Origin: Coriobacteriaceae bacterium AM113-163
GTDB lineage: Bacteria > Actinomycetota > Coriobacteriia > Coriobacteriales > Coriobacteriaceae
DNA length: 64,000 nucleotides
Reading direction: 5' to 3'
NCBI GenBank assembly: GCA_027673765.1
Contig: JAQDWB010000002.1
Location: forward strand, 63,743-127,742
Shown: positions 46,423 through 55,404 of the stretch, piece by piece
Layout: each line of letters starts with the position of its first letter
How positions within the stretch are numbered: the first letter of the stretch is position 1
Notes under the pieces: model-generated
What the model saw: the letters and a program-made list of their open reading frames with translations, nothing else
Databases searched by the model: none
Told to the model about the DNA's origin: nothing
Position numbers and translations under genes: made by a program

Positions 46423-46462
46423 AAACGTGTTTGAATTGTAGGCTAATGGCCACGTGCACTTG

Positions 46463-46960
46463 CTAGCGCTCGCGAGCAACGATGAGCTGGTCCATCTCTT
46501 CGACATGCACGCCAACGGAGCCCTTGATGCTCGAGAACTCAACAGAGTTGCACACCAAGATGGGAACCGTCACATCGTAGCCCTCGGCAGCAATTGCCTC
46601 GCGATCGAACTCAATGAGCACATCGCCCTTATGGACGACATCGCCCACCTGTGCATGCACGCTAAAATGCTTGCCCTCAAGCTGAACAGTGTCCAAGCCA
46701 ACGTGGATGAGCACGTCTAGGCCATCGACCGTGTTGAGCGCAACGGCGTGACCCGTGGGAAAAATGGCCTCGACCTTGGCGTCTGCCGGCGCAATCACAC
46801 GCGTGCCGGTAGGCTGAATCGCCACGCCCTGGCCCAAAAGGCCGGTGGCAAATGTCTGGTCATTGACCTCGGACAACGGAATGACGTCGCCCGAGATGGG
46901 AGCATCCAGCGTAAGAACTCGTCCACGCATACCAAAAGACCTTAGGACTTTAGTGAACAT
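46463..46960 (-). CDS. crr: PTS glucose-type EIIA (Crr-like)
   Basis: A 165-residue phosphocarrier. The core is the EIIA-Glc beta-sandwich: APISGDVIPLSEVNDQTFA, APADAKVEAIFPTGHAVAL and the active-site His in VLIHVGLDTVQLEGKHF. The start is the ATG at 46960 after GAGGGGGAGC. No IIB or IIC gene is adjacent. It is a good candidate to phosphorylate the IIA-less IIBC at 16359-17951. Confidence 0.93.
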   Translation of the reverse strand: MFTKVLRSFGMRGRVLTLDAPISGDVIPLSEVNDQTFATGLLGQGVAIQPTGTRVIAPADAKVEAIFPTGHAVALNTVDGLDVLIHVGLDTVQLEGKHFSVHAQVGDVVHKGDVLIEFDREAIAAEGYDVTVPILVCNSVEFSSIKGSVGVHVEEMDQLIVARER

Positions 46961-47031
46961 GCTCCCCCTCGGACATACCAATCAATCAAAATAGCTTTAA
47001 CAGTTTACCACTTGGCACCCGTTTTTGACCA

Positions 47032-48369
47032 TTAGGGAAGTTCGCGCTTGACAACCTCGACGATGTCGTCGACAACACGCTGAGTGAGCTCGTGCGTCTC
47101 CGCCTCGGCCATAACACGGACCAGCGGCTCGGTACCGCTCGGGCGCACCAGAATGCGGCCGCGGCCGTCAAGCTCCTTCTCGGCGGCAGCGACGGCGTCC
47201 CAAATGGGCTGGCAATCGTCCAGGCCGGCCTTGTTGTCGGAATGCACGTTGACGAGTACCTGCGGGTACTTCTTCATGATGCCGGCAAGATCGGTGAGGG
47301 TACGACCGGTGCGCTTGAGCACGGCCAGCAGCTGCAGAGCCGTCACCAGGCCGTCACCGGTGGTGTTGTGCTCCAGGAAGATGATGTGGCCGGACTGTTC
47401 GCCGCCGATGACGGCGCCATCCGCGAGCATGCGCTCCAAAACGTAGCGGTCACCCACGGCGGTCTGAACCATCTCGAAGCCCTGCTCCTTCATAGCGATG
47501 GAGAAGCCAAGGTTGCACATGACGGTCGAGACGATCTCGGAGTTGGCGAGCTTGCCGCGGGCGGCGAGGTCAGAACCGCAGATAGCCAGGATGTAGTCAC
47601 CGTCGATCTCATTGCCCTCGCCGTCGACGAACAGCACGCGGTCGGCGTCGCCGTCGTGGGCCAGGCCGATATCGGCGTGGGTGCGCAGCACGAGCTCGCG
47701 CAGGGGCTCAAGGTGAGTGGAGCCGCACTCAACGTTAATGTCGGTGCCGCAGTAATCGGTGTTGATGGCATGGACCGTGGCGCCCAGGCGCTGCAGCGCA
47801 GCGGGCGTGGTCTGGCAGGAAGCACCGTGACCGCAGTCGACGGCAACAACCAGGCCATCGAGCTTAAGGCCGTCGAGCGTGCTGATGGCATGATCGACAT
47901 AGGCCTTGCGTGCGTCTTTCATCTTGATGATGTGACCCACACAGGCGCCGGTCGGCAGCGTGTCGGCAGCCATGGCCTCCTCGGACATGACCCAGGCGCT
48001 GATCTCTTCCTCGACAGCATCGGGAAGCTTCATGCCCTTGCGGCTAAAGAACTTGATGCCGTTGAACTCCGGCGGATTATGCGAAGCGGAGATGACGATG
48101 CCGCCGTCGAGCTCGTTTCGGACGGTGAGCAGCGCCACGGCCGGCGTAGGGATAACGCCGCAGCAATGCGGACGGCCGCCCTCTGCCATAATGCCAGCGG
48201 TCAGAGCACTCTCGAGCATGGTACCCGAAAGGCGTGTGTCGCGGCCGATGCAGATGTCCGGGCCAAGGAACTTGGTCGCCGCGCGGCCCAGGCGAAACGC
48301 GAGGTCGCACGAGAGGTCGGCATTGGCGACGCCACGGACGCCGTCGGTACCGAAGATGTTCTGGGGCAT
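47032..48369 (-). CDS. glmM: Phosphoglucosamine mutase
   Basis: A 445-residue enzyme that converts glucosamine-6-P to glucosamine-1-P for UDP-GlcNAc. It has the opening FGTDGVRGVAN, the phosphoserine loop VISASHNPPEFNGIKFF, the metal loop AHDGDADRVLFVD and the substrate loop GGEQSGHIIF, plus RPSGTEPLVRVMAE at the end. RBS GGAAGGAG. It lies between the ribosomal operon and the EIIA gene. Confidence 0.97.
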   Translation of the reverse strand: MPQNIFGTDGVRGVANADLSCDLAFRLGRAATKFLGPDICIGRDTRLSGTMLESALTAGIMAEGGRPHCCGVIPTPAVALLTVRNELDGGIVISASHNPPEFNGIKFFSRKGMKLPDAVEEEISAWVMSEEAMAADTLPTGACVGHIIKMKDARKAYVDHAISTLDGLKLDGLVVAVDCGHGASCQTTPAALQRLGATVHAINTDYCGTDINVECGSTHLEPLRELVLRTHADIGLAHDGDADRVLFVDGEGNEIDGDYILAICGSDLAARGKLANSEIVSTVMCNLGFSIAMKEQGFEMVQTAVGDRYVLERMLADGAVIGGEQSGHIIFLEHNTTGDGLVTALQLLAVLKRTGRTLTDLAGIMKKYPQVLVNVHSDNKAGLDDCQPIWDAVAAAEKELDGRGRILVRPSGTEPLVRVMAEAETHELTQRVVDDIVEVVKRELP

Positions 48370-48426
48370 AGGATCGCTCCTTCCCTAGCAGGCGATATAC
48401 AACCGCCCGCCCTAGTCGAAAAAGAA

Positions 48427-48462
48427 AAGCGGGACCCGCCGAGGAATCGGCAGGCCCCGCTT
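48427..48462 (-). terminator. Terminator of rplM-rpsI
   Basis: A long stem AAGCGGG..CCGCCG/CGGCAGG..CCCGCTT with one mismatch, followed on the minus strand by TTCTTTTTC. Confidence 0.85.
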
Positions 48463-48492
48463 GTACATTGTATCTCGAAAGGAGATAAAACC

Positions 48493-48888
<396 letters not shown>

Positions 48889-48890
48889 CT

Positions 48891-49334
48891 TTAAGCCTCC
48901 AGCTCAATCTTCGTGGGGTTCTGGGCAGCATGCGGATGCTCGGCACCAGCGTAGACCTTAAGCTTGGTCATCTGGGCACGGCCGAGGGTGGTCTTGGGCA
49001 GCATACCGCGAACGGCGCGCTCGATGACCTTCTCCGGGTGCTTCTCCATAGCCTGGCGGAAGCTCTCAGCCTTGAGGCCGCCGTTGTAGCCGCTGTGGCG
49101 ATAATAGGTCTTCGTGTCGGCCTTGTTACCGGTAAGCTGGACCTTATCGGCGTTGATGACGACAACGAAGTCGCCGCAGTCGCTGTTGGGCGTGAACTGG
49201 GGCTTGTTCTTACCGCGCAGGATCATTGCGATCTGGGTGGCAAGACGGCCCAGGACAGCACCATCGGCGTCGACGAGAACCCAGTTGCGCTGGACCTCGC
49301 CCTGCTTGGCGTAGTGAGTCGATTTCGAAATCAC
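48891..49334 (-). CDS. rplM: Ribosomal protein L13
   Basis: A 147-residue large-subunit protein: [35 protein letters not shown] and [20 protein letters not shown]. The start codon is GTG at 49334, set by GGAGGAG upstream. It forms a two-gene operon with rpsI. Confidence 0.98.
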   Translation of the reverse strand: MISKSTHYAKQGEVQRNWVLVDADGAVLGRLATQIAMILRGKNKPQFTPNSDCGDFVVVINADKVQLTGNKADTKTYYRHSGYNGGLKAESFRQAMEKHPEKVIERAVRGMLPKTTLGRAQMTKLKVYAGAEHPHAAQNPTKIELEA

Positions 49335-49528
49335 TTAGACTCCTCCATGTACAGTACGTGTTGTTACAGAGATTCACGGGGCTCTGCAAGTAACCCGTCC
49401 ATATTACCCCGCTCGCCGTACGAGTCAACAGGTATTTTGGCTCCGACCAGAGTTTCTGCACATGTCATCCACGAGCCGTGATTTTTCCAACTCTTTAGCT
49501 GTTGTCATTTTTTGAGGGTTCGCCGTCG

Positions 49529-50407
49529 CTAGCGCTCAACGAACTCTTGGATTTCCGCGAGCAGGCGCTTTGCCTCCTGACGGCCCTGGATATACAGGTC
49601 CAAAAGCTTTGCCGGATCGTGCTCGACATGGCCGACCTCGACCGGCTTTTGCGGAGCGACGACCAACGCACGGCCCTCGCGCTCATACTTCCATAGGTGC
49701 ATGCGCTGTATGTTGTAACGGTCGTGGCGCGTCTCGATAGCCTCGAGCAGATAGGGGTAGTCGGCATAGCGCGCACGCGCCGCCGGCAAAAACTCGTAGG
49801 GCTTTTTCTCATACGAGCGGTCCTGGGTGACGATGACAACCGCGCGCTCGAAGCCGGCCTCCTCCAGCACATGCTCGATAGGAACCGAATCGGCTACGCC
49901 GCCGTCGACGTATTTGTGCCCGTCGATCTCGACCGGCGGCGTCACCAGCGGCAGCGACGTCGAGGCGCGCACGGCGTCGAGGTCGAGCACGGCGCTTTTG
50001 ACCGGCAGGTAGGCAGCGGTTCCAAACAGCATGTCCGTCGCGACGGCGTACATCTCGATAGGGCTGGCGTCGAACGTCTCGTTATCAAAAGGATCCAGGC
50101 GGTCCTGGACGTCGTTGAAGATAAAGTCGTAACCCACGATGGAACCCGTGGACGCAAACGACGCGGCGCCCATGTAGCGGCTGTCGTTGCAGAAGGTCAA
50201 ATTGACTCGGTTGGTGCGACCGATCTGGTGCGACTTGTAGTTGACGCCATTGAGCGCACCGGCCGAGACGCCATACACCGCCGGAATTTCGACACCGGCC
50301 TCCATGAGAACGTCGAGCACGCCGGCGGTAAACTGCCCACGAAAACTGCCACCCTCCAAGACGAGCGCGACCTTGCCGGCGTTCTTTGCCTTATCTTCTG
50401 CAGTCAT
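49529..50407 (-). CDS. Patatin-like phospholipase
   Basis: A 292-residue lipid acyl hydrolase. It has the oxyanion loop LVLEGGSFRGQFTAG, the nucleophile Ser in YGVSAGALNG (GxSxG) and the catalytic Asp in YVDGGVADSVP. There is no signal peptide, so it is probably cytosolic or membrane-associated. RBS AGGAGGT. It ends next to the ribosomal operon on the same strand with its own spacing. Confidence 0.92.
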   Translation of the reverse strand: MTAEDKAKNAGKVALVLEGGSFRGQFTAGVLDVLMEAGVEIPAVYGVSAGALNGVNYKSHQIGRTNRVNLTFCNDSRYMGAASFASTGSIVGYDFIFNDVQDRLDPFDNETFDASPIEMYAVATDMLFGTAAYLPVKSAVLDLDAVRASTSLPLVTPPVEIDGHKYVDGGVADSVPIEHVLEEAGFERAVVIVTQDRSYEKKPYEFLPAARARYADYPYLLEAIETRHDRYNIQRMHLWKYEREGRALVVAPQKPVEVGHVEHDPAKLLDLYIQGRQEAKRLLAEIQEFVER

Positions 50408-50480
50408 ATTGACCTCCTGCGATTGCGTTTTGACTTTCTTCTACCCAGTTTTGGGATGGAGGGCGCATGGGTTTTGGAGC

Positions 50481-50710
50481 AGAGTTCGATTCTCCGCGGA
50501 TGAAGGGGATCTGTCGGCGCGGGGCACAGCCAGCAGAAATGCCGTCGGCAGCACATCTGTTTTGGCTGGGGCTTTGCGCGAAGAATCCGCGTGTTTGCTT
50601 CGCGAACACGCACCGGCTTCGGCCGCCTGCCGGCGTCCTCGCCCGCGGGCTAAAAACGCTTACGCGTTTTCCTAACGCCCGCGCCCTGCATAGAGTTCGA
50701 TTCTCCGCGG
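50481..50710 (+). repeat. Two copies of the tmRNA T-arm sequence, 211 bp apart
   Basis: AGAGTTCGATTCTCCGCGG is found at 50481-50499 and again, identically, at 50692-50710. It matches the T-arm region of the adjacent tmRNA (which is on the opposite strand), so the copies are inverted relative to the gene. The 192 bases between hold no gene. Such copies of a tmRNA 3' end are usual at attachment sites of integrated elements. Confidence 0.6.
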
Positions 50711-50730
50711 TGCGGACTAGAAATAAAAAT

Positions 50731-50756
50731 GCAGGTAGATACGAATATCTACCTGC
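50731..50756 (-). terminator. Terminator of ssrA
   Basis: GCAGGTAGAT/ATCTACCTGC (50731-50740, 50747-50756), followed on the minus strand by ATTTTTATTT. Confidence 0.85.
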
Positions 50757-50767
50757 CTGTTACTTAT

Positions 50768-51130
50768 GGTGGAGGCGCGGAGAATCGAACTCCGGTCCAC
50801 GAAAGCCCCCTGATTGGCATCTCCAAGCTCAGTCGCTGGTTTAGTCTCGGACGCTTTGCGCGCAGCGACACGCTCGCGGCATCCCAACCGGTTCGGTCTT
50901 AGCCCGCGCCATACCGATTACGTGCGCAGGAGCATTCCCCTAACATGACGTCGCGCCGGTGTCGGGGAAATCACCGGGTTGACGCGCCGCTATAAACTAA
51001 GCAGCGAGAGCCATAGGCTCAAAAGAAGAGTTGTTGTCAATTCAATTTGACGGTACCCCTGTTTAACGAGGCGAGGAGACCTCGGCTTGCTTCCTCTCTC
51101 AGAGCTATCGTGTCGAAACCAGTCGCCCCC
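50768..51130 (-). ncRNA. ssrA: tmRNA
   Basis: A 363-nt transfer-messenger RNA. The 5' end GGGGGCGACTGGTTTCGACA and the 3' end, with T-arm GGAGTTCGATTCTCC and terminal CCA, form the tRNA-like part. The reading frame at 51038-51000 encodes the tag DNNSSFEPMALAA followed by TAG, ending in the ALAA degron recognised by ClpXP. It rescues stalled ribosomes. Confidence 0.96.
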
Positions 51131-51367
51131 GAATGTCGGGAAAGTCTGGATGGCATTGGGTACGAGCACCCAACGCCCGTCGACTTTTCAAGGAACATGC
51201 GGGGCGAGCCCCGCTTGTGGAGTGTTATCTTACCACGTTCTGAAAGCGGACAGCTGTTCTATGCACGAGCTGTGAAGACCCCAATGTGCGCCACACTTCG
51301 CACTTTTGCTACCGATCGCGTCACGTATATTTTCGCCAAGCAAAATTGACCCGTCGAAAGGACCGTT

Positions 51368-51802
51368 ATGGATACCAAGCAGCAACTCGTCAATGCCCTC
51401 GCAGGCCTGGGCTCAACCATTACCGAAGCTATGGATGTCATCGAGGGCTTTGTCCCCTGCGGACATCCCGCCCTCACGGTATCGAACGCACTCGTCGCGC
51501 TGGACGTTGACGATGATGCAGCTCTCGCCCAGCAGCTTGAGACCGTCGAGGGCTTTATCGACCACGTGAGTGAGAACCGCGGCGTGGCCGCCTACCACGG
51601 TATCGAGGTCGAGCTCGCGGGTCCCAAGGCCGATCTGTTCGCAGCAATCCGCGAGGTAGGCGCCCTTATGCAGACCGCAGGCGTCAAGAACACCCAGGTC
51701 AACGAGTGGGTCTACCGCAGTCTGGCAGCACTCGACAGCTCCAACGAAAAGGCAGCCGAGCAGCTCGCAGAAAGTCCCACCATCAAGGCCGAGCTTTTGT
51801 AA
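51368..51802 (+). CDS. Hypothetical helical protein
   Basis: A 144-residue, acidic, soluble and probably all-helical protein (RBS AAAGGA). It has repeated Ala/Leu-rich helices (NALAGLGSTITEAMDVIEGF, AALAQQLETVEGFIDHVSEN, LFAAIREVGALMQTAG). No family recognised, no membrane segment. It stands alone, convergent with a PIN-domain gene. Confidence 0.7.
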   Translation: MDTKQQLVNALAGLGSTITEAMDVIEGFVPCGHPALTVSNALVALDVDDDAALAQQLETVEGFIDHVSENRGVAAYHGIEVELAGPKADLFAAIREVGALMQTAGVKNTQVNEWVYRSLAALDSSNEKAAEQLAESPTIKAELL

Positions 51803-51810
51803 ATAGCAGA

Positions 51811-51849
51811 CGCGGGCCCCTTGGCGCATCGTCGTCCAAGGGGCCCGCG
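51811..51849. terminator. Terminator between convergent genes
   Basis: A 14-bp perfect stem CGCGGGCCCCTTGG/CCAAGGGGCCCGCG with an 11-nt loop, between the hypothetical gene (+) and the PIN gene (-). Confidence 0.7.
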
Positions 51850-51860
51850 AACAGCTCGCG

Positions 51861-52376
51861 TCAACCGATAGCCGTGCCGCCGCGTTTGGCCAAAGCAAGA
51901 ATCGGCATCATTTGACGAGGTGTCTTTGCTGCAAGATCGGCATGTTCGAGCAGTTTTCGATCGTTGGTCACCAAGTAATCAACCTGGGCGCGTTTGCATG
52001 CGGCGAGTACCAAGTTGTCCTCGTAATCGCGATGGAGCGCTAAGTATTTGTCGGCCAGCCAAAGGTCCGACGCATCTGCACCCACGGCCGTGGCGTTTTC
52101 GGTCATGTTCCGAACAAACGCCAGCGCCGCATCGCCAATCGCGCGGGCAGAAGCCTCGCCGAGCGCTCCCCCGCTGGCAAGAACGCTGCGCTTCAGTTCG
52201 TGCTGTACAACATACAGTACGTCCTTGGCGATATGCACCGGAAAGAACAGCAATGTCCCCGCCTCCGTCGCCTGCCCAATAAACGCGCGTGCGGCAAGCG
52301 ACTCGGCATGGTCGGCGCAAAACGAATCAACCCATACGTTGGCATCCACCATTATTTTGAGGGGAGCCCCGCTCAC
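51861..52376 (-). CDS. PIN-domain nuclease, type II toxin
   Basis: A 171-residue PIN-fold ribonuclease. Acidic residues are in MVDANVWVDSF near the start and in the C-terminal HRDYEDNLVLAACKRAQVDYLVTNDRKLL. The start is taken as the GTG at 52376 because it overlaps the antitoxin stop (GTGA) and has AAAAGGGGA upstream; an in-frame ATG eight codons later would also leave the domain complete. It is translated together with its antitoxin. Confidence 0.85.
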   Translation of the reverse strand: MSGAPLKIMVDANVWVDSFCADHAESLAARAFIGQATEAGTLLFFPVHIAKDVLYVVQHELKRSVLASGGALGEASARAIGDAALAFVRNMTENATAVGADASDLWLADKYLALHRDYEDNLVLAACKRAQVDYLVTNDRKLLEHADLAAKTPRQMMPILALAKRGGTAIG

Positions 52377-52708
52377 AGGATCATCCCCTTTTGGCGATAG
52401 CGCTCGTCCATGGCTTCGGAATAGATTGTGTCCCAATCGCGATTGTCGGATACGGGCGACGTAGCGATGCCCAGGTCCGCGTAAAGCTGATCCGCCGCCG
52501 CCCATGATGCGGCGAACGGAGTATCGTGCGCGACGGTCTGCCGCCGGTCGTCGACGGCCGCAAGCACTTCCTCGCACTGCCCGCCACCCTGCGCGACCTT
52601 GGCCACCACCTTTTTGATGAGCTCGGGCAGTGACCCGCCCGAAAGCCGCAACGCTTCCTCCGCATGGTCCTTGACCTGGCGATCCACGCGAACGTTCACC
52701 TGCGCCAT
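52373..52708 (-). CDS. RelB/DinJ-like antitoxin
   Basis: A 111-residue protein. The N-terminus (MAQVNVRVDRQVKDHAEEAL) is a ribbon-helix-helix DNA-binding segment; the C-terminus (DRRQTVAHDTPFAASWAAAD and on) would bind the toxin. The ATG at 52708 gives the normal start but has no ribosome site; a GTG at 52726 does (GGGAG). The operator lies directly upstream. Confidence 0.78.
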   Translation of the reverse strand: MAQVNVRVDRQVKDHAEEALRLSGGSLPELIKKVVAKVAQGGGQCEEVLAAVDDRRQTVAHDTPFAASWAAADQLYADLGIATSPVSDNRDWDTIYSEAMDERYRQKGMIL

Positions 52709-52746
52709 GCCGCTAACAGCACCCACGTTGATCCCGCTCCCTTCAA

Positions 52747-52787
52747 TTGCTAGCCCCGCTAGCAACACTATATAGAGAAGCTAGCAA
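52747..52787. promoter_or_regulatory. Operator boxes of the toxin-antitoxin pair
   Basis: TTGCTAGC (52747-52754) and GCTAGCAA (52758-52765) form a dyad, and a third GCTAGCAA is at 52780-52787. A TATATAG lies between. This suits autorepression by the antitoxin. Confidence 0.6.
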
Positions 52788-52869
52788 ATGGTCAAATGCA
52801 AAAGGCCTGCGCCCGGACGACACCGATGCCGTCTGGGCGCAGGCCAGATAACGTGGGCGAACACGTCTG

Positions 52870-54945
52870 CTAACGCAGGTAAGCCTTCGCGTTGCTCAGG
52901 CTGTAGGCAATCGTCGAGCCGTTGTGCAGCAGTGACGACGTCTGCGGGGTAATCGCGCCGGTAATACCCAATGCCAACAGCGCCGAGTTGGTGAGCATCA
53001 CCTTAGAGTAGGAGCTCGTCAGACGATCAATGAGGCCCTGGCTCATGCGGCGCAAACGCACGATCGCGGCCAGATCCGTGTCGGTCAGGATGATATCGGC
53101 GACCTCCTTGGCGATGTCGCTTCCGCCACCCATTGCCAGCCCCACGTCGGCCAAACCGAGTGCCGGCGAATCGTTGACGCCGTCGCCCACCATGGCAACG
53201 TGGCGCCCCTCACCCTTAATGCGCTCCACATAGGCGTACTTGTCCTCGGGCAGCAGCTCGGCCTTAAACTCGTCGACACCCGCCTCGCGCGCGATGCGCT
53301 CGGCCGTGCGCTCGGAGTCACCCGTGAGCATGACCACGTGCTTGACGCCCAGCGCATGCAGGTCGGCAATGGCCTCGCAGACCCCGGCCTTGAGCGGATC
53401 TTCGATGCCGAGCACGCCGACGACCTTTCCATCGACCGCCAGATACAGCGGCGACAGGCCCTGCATCTGGGACTCAATGCGCTCCTTAATGTCGGAATCG
53501 AGCTGCGCGCTCTCGTCTTCAAACACAAAGTGTGCCGAGCCGATAATCGCGCGGCGCCCCTCGATGGACGAAGCGATGCCGTGCGCCACGATGTACTCGA
53601 CGGCGGCATGGCGCTCTCGGTGCTCGAGCCCGCGCTCGCGGGCGGCGTTGACCACGGCACGCGCCACAGGATGCGGGAAATGCTCCTCCAGGCAGGCAGA
53701 AAGGCGCAGGACCTCGTCCTCGCTCCAGCCGTCGGTCGTCAGCACACAAGCCAGGCGCGGCTGCGCCTCGGTCAGCGTGCCGGTCTTATCAAACACAATG
53801 GTGTCGGCCTTGGCAAACGACTCAAAGTACTTCGCGCCCTTGACCATGACGCCCATCTTGGCGGCATCGCTCATGGCGGTCATGACGGCGACGGAACCCG
53901 TGAGCTTGAGTGCGCACGAGTAGTCGACCATCAGCGCCGCCGAGGTCTTGATAAGGCTGCGCGTGGTGAGAGCGACAAGGCCCGCGAGCAGGAAGTTCCA
54001 CGGGACGATCTTGTTGGCGAGGTCTTCCATGTGCGACTGGCCCTCGGACTTGAGCGAGTCGGCCGTCTGCACGAGCGAGACGATCGAGCGCAGTTTGGTT
54101 TGCGCCGTATTGGCGCGCACGCGCACCAAGATGCTGCCGTCTTCCACGACGGTTCCGGCGAACACGTCGTCGCCCACGCTGCGTTCGACGGCCAGCGGCT
54201 CGCCGGTCAGGGTCGCCTGGTTGACCATAGCGCTCCCCTGCTCGACAACACCGTCGATGCAAATGGACATGCCAGTACGCACGGCCACCAAGTCGCCGGG
54301 CTCGAGCTCGGCGGCGGCAACGCTTACCTCGATGTCGCCGACGACCTTTTGCGCCTTATCGGGCACATCGAGCAGCGAGTTGATGAGCTCGTTTTCGCTC
54401 ATGGCGCGGGTGTAGTCCTCGAGCAGCTCGCCCACGTTGAGCAGGAACATCGTCTGGCCTGCGGTGTCGACATCACGTTTGACGAACGAAATGCCGATGG
54501 CCGAAGCGTCGAGCACGGGAACGGTCAGGCGCGGCTGCGCCAGCTCATGAAGGGCAGCGCGCAAAAAGGTCATGTAACCGGCTACGACAAACACCGCACG
54601 CAGGGGCGTGGGCAAAAACCAGCGACGCGCGTAATGGGCACCGACGAGTGTCGCTAGGTCCATAACGAGTTTGTGCTTGCGCGGCTCAAGCTGCATCACG
54701 TAACCCGTCTTTGCGTCGGCAATGGCCTGAGCGTCGAGCGCACCGACGGCGGCCAGCACGCTCGCGCGGCGCGGCTCATCGTATTCGAGCGCCATCTGGC
54801 CGATGCGGCCGTAGACGCGCACCTTGTGCACGCCGTCGATGTCGCCGCCAAGCTTAAGAAGTGCATCGAGATCGCTCTCTGGCACAGGACCCGCCAATTG
54901 AAGACGGGTCCTGCCGGGGATCTCGCTAATAATCGAGAATCTCAT
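52870..54945 (-). CDS. P1B-type metal-transporting ATPase
   Basis: A 691-residue pump. The N-terminal ~75 residues resemble a metal-binding HMA fold, but without CxxC. The actuator has NQATLTGEPLAV; the phosphorylation site is VFDKTGTLTEAQ; the nucleotide region has HPVARAVV; the hinge is MVGDGVNDSPALGLADVG. The membrane motif is YSCALKL instead of CPC, so the metal is not copper-typical; manganese, iron or zinc are possible. It ends shortly after the last helix pair. It follows the DUF6110 gene and a probable metal-responsive operator. Confidence 0.92.
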   Translation of the reverse strand: MRFSIISEIPGRTRLQLAGPVPESDLDALLKLGGDIDGVHKVRVYGRIGQMALEYDEPRRASVLAAVGALDAQAIADAKTGYVMQLEPRKHKLVMDLATLVGAHYARRWFLPTPLRAVFVVAGYMTFLRAALHELAQPRLTVPVLDASAIGISFVKRDVDTAGQTMFLLNVGELLEDYTRAMSENELINSLLDVPDKAQKVVGDIEVSVAAAELEPGDLVAVRTGMSICIDGVVEQGSAMVNQATLTGEPLAVERSVGDDVFAGTVVEDGSILVRVRANTAQTKLRSIVSLVQTADSLKSEGQSHMEDLANKIVPWNFLLAGLVALTTRSLIKTSAALMVDYSCALKLTGSVAVMTAMSDAAKMGVMVKGAKYFESFAKADTIVFDKTGTLTEAQPRLACVLTTDGWSEDEVLRLSACLEEHFPHPVARAVVNAARERGLEHRERHAAVEYIVAHGIASSIEGRRAIIGSAHFVFEDESAQLDSDIKERIESQMQGLSPLYLAVDGKVVGVLGIEDPLKAGVCEAIADLHALGVKHVVMLTGDSERTAERIAREAGVDEFKAELLPEDKYAYVERIKGEGRHVAMVGDGVNDSPALGLADVGLAMGGGSDIAKEVADIILTDTDLAAIVRLRRMSQGLIDRLTSSYSKVMLTNSALLALGITGAITPQTSSLLHNGSTIAYSLSNAKAYLR

Positions 54946-54963
54946 AGTTTGTGCCTGGGAGCG

Positions 54964-55209
54964 TTACTCGGCTGCCTCGTCAGCAGCGGCCTCGCTCTGG
55001 GTGATGTAAGCAGCCTCGGCAACCATGTCGTCGACATTAGCCTTGGCCTGCTCGACCATGTCCTGGTAGCCGTTCTTGATGCGCATGCCGCACGCGATAC
55101 CCTGCACGCAAGCATTCTTTACCGGAGCGCTGGTGAGCAGCTTGATGCCGGCCGTACCGAGCAGAAAACCGCCACCGACAAGCAGGGTGTTAAACGTCGA
55201 CTTCTTCAT
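54964..55209 (-). CDS. DUF6110-like small protein
   Basis: An 81-residue protein starting at the ATG at 55209. One N-terminal hydrophobic segment (TLLVGGGFLLGTAGIKLLTS) is followed by a helical, acidic tail with two cysteines (VKNACVQGIACGMRIKNGYQ). This is the pattern of DUF6110 proteins, which are often encoded beside metal P-type ATPases. It lies 18 bases upstream of the ATPase gene, in one operon. Confidence 0.75.
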   Translation of the reverse strand: MKKSTFNTLLVGGGFLLGTAGIKLLTSAPVKNACVQGIACGMRIKNGYQDMVEQAKANVDDMVAEAAYITQSEAAADEAAE

Positions 55210-55319
55210 GTTGCTTCTCCCTTTTGCCGCATTGGACGCGGCATGGTGCCTCAGCACCCGAGTAAACAAGTTTGCTCGAGCACGCTTTTGAAATATCTCA
55301 ATTTTATCTAACTATCTAG

Positions 55320-55335
55320 GTCAGCCATGGCTAAC
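55320..55335. promoter_or_regulatory. Palindrome GTCAGCCATGGCTAAC upstream of the metal ATPase operon
   Basis: A near-perfect 16-bp palindrome 111 bases upstream of the DUF6110 start. A second copy (15 of 16 bases) is in the ABC/AraC promoter at 59041-59056. On the minus strand a GATAAAAT box follows about 10 bases downstream, so the site is near a -35 position. Confidence 0.65.
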
Positions 55336-55378
55336 CTTTTGAAAATTAACGATGCGGAGTAACCGATTGTCAATGTGA

Positions 55379-55397
55379 CAAAGGGACTGTCCCTTTG
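55379..55397 (-). terminator. Short hairpin after the ABC operon
   Basis: CAAAGGGA/TCCCTTTG with a 3-nt loop, eight bases past the stop of the second ABC gene. A weak terminator at best. Confidence 0.4.
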
Positions 55398-55404
55398 CCC
55401 CTTC

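Noticed and set aside
50467-50844. A plus-strand open frame across the tmRNA end
   Set aside because: It is antisense to tmRNA and shows the usual RGESNSGPRKP false-translation pattern.
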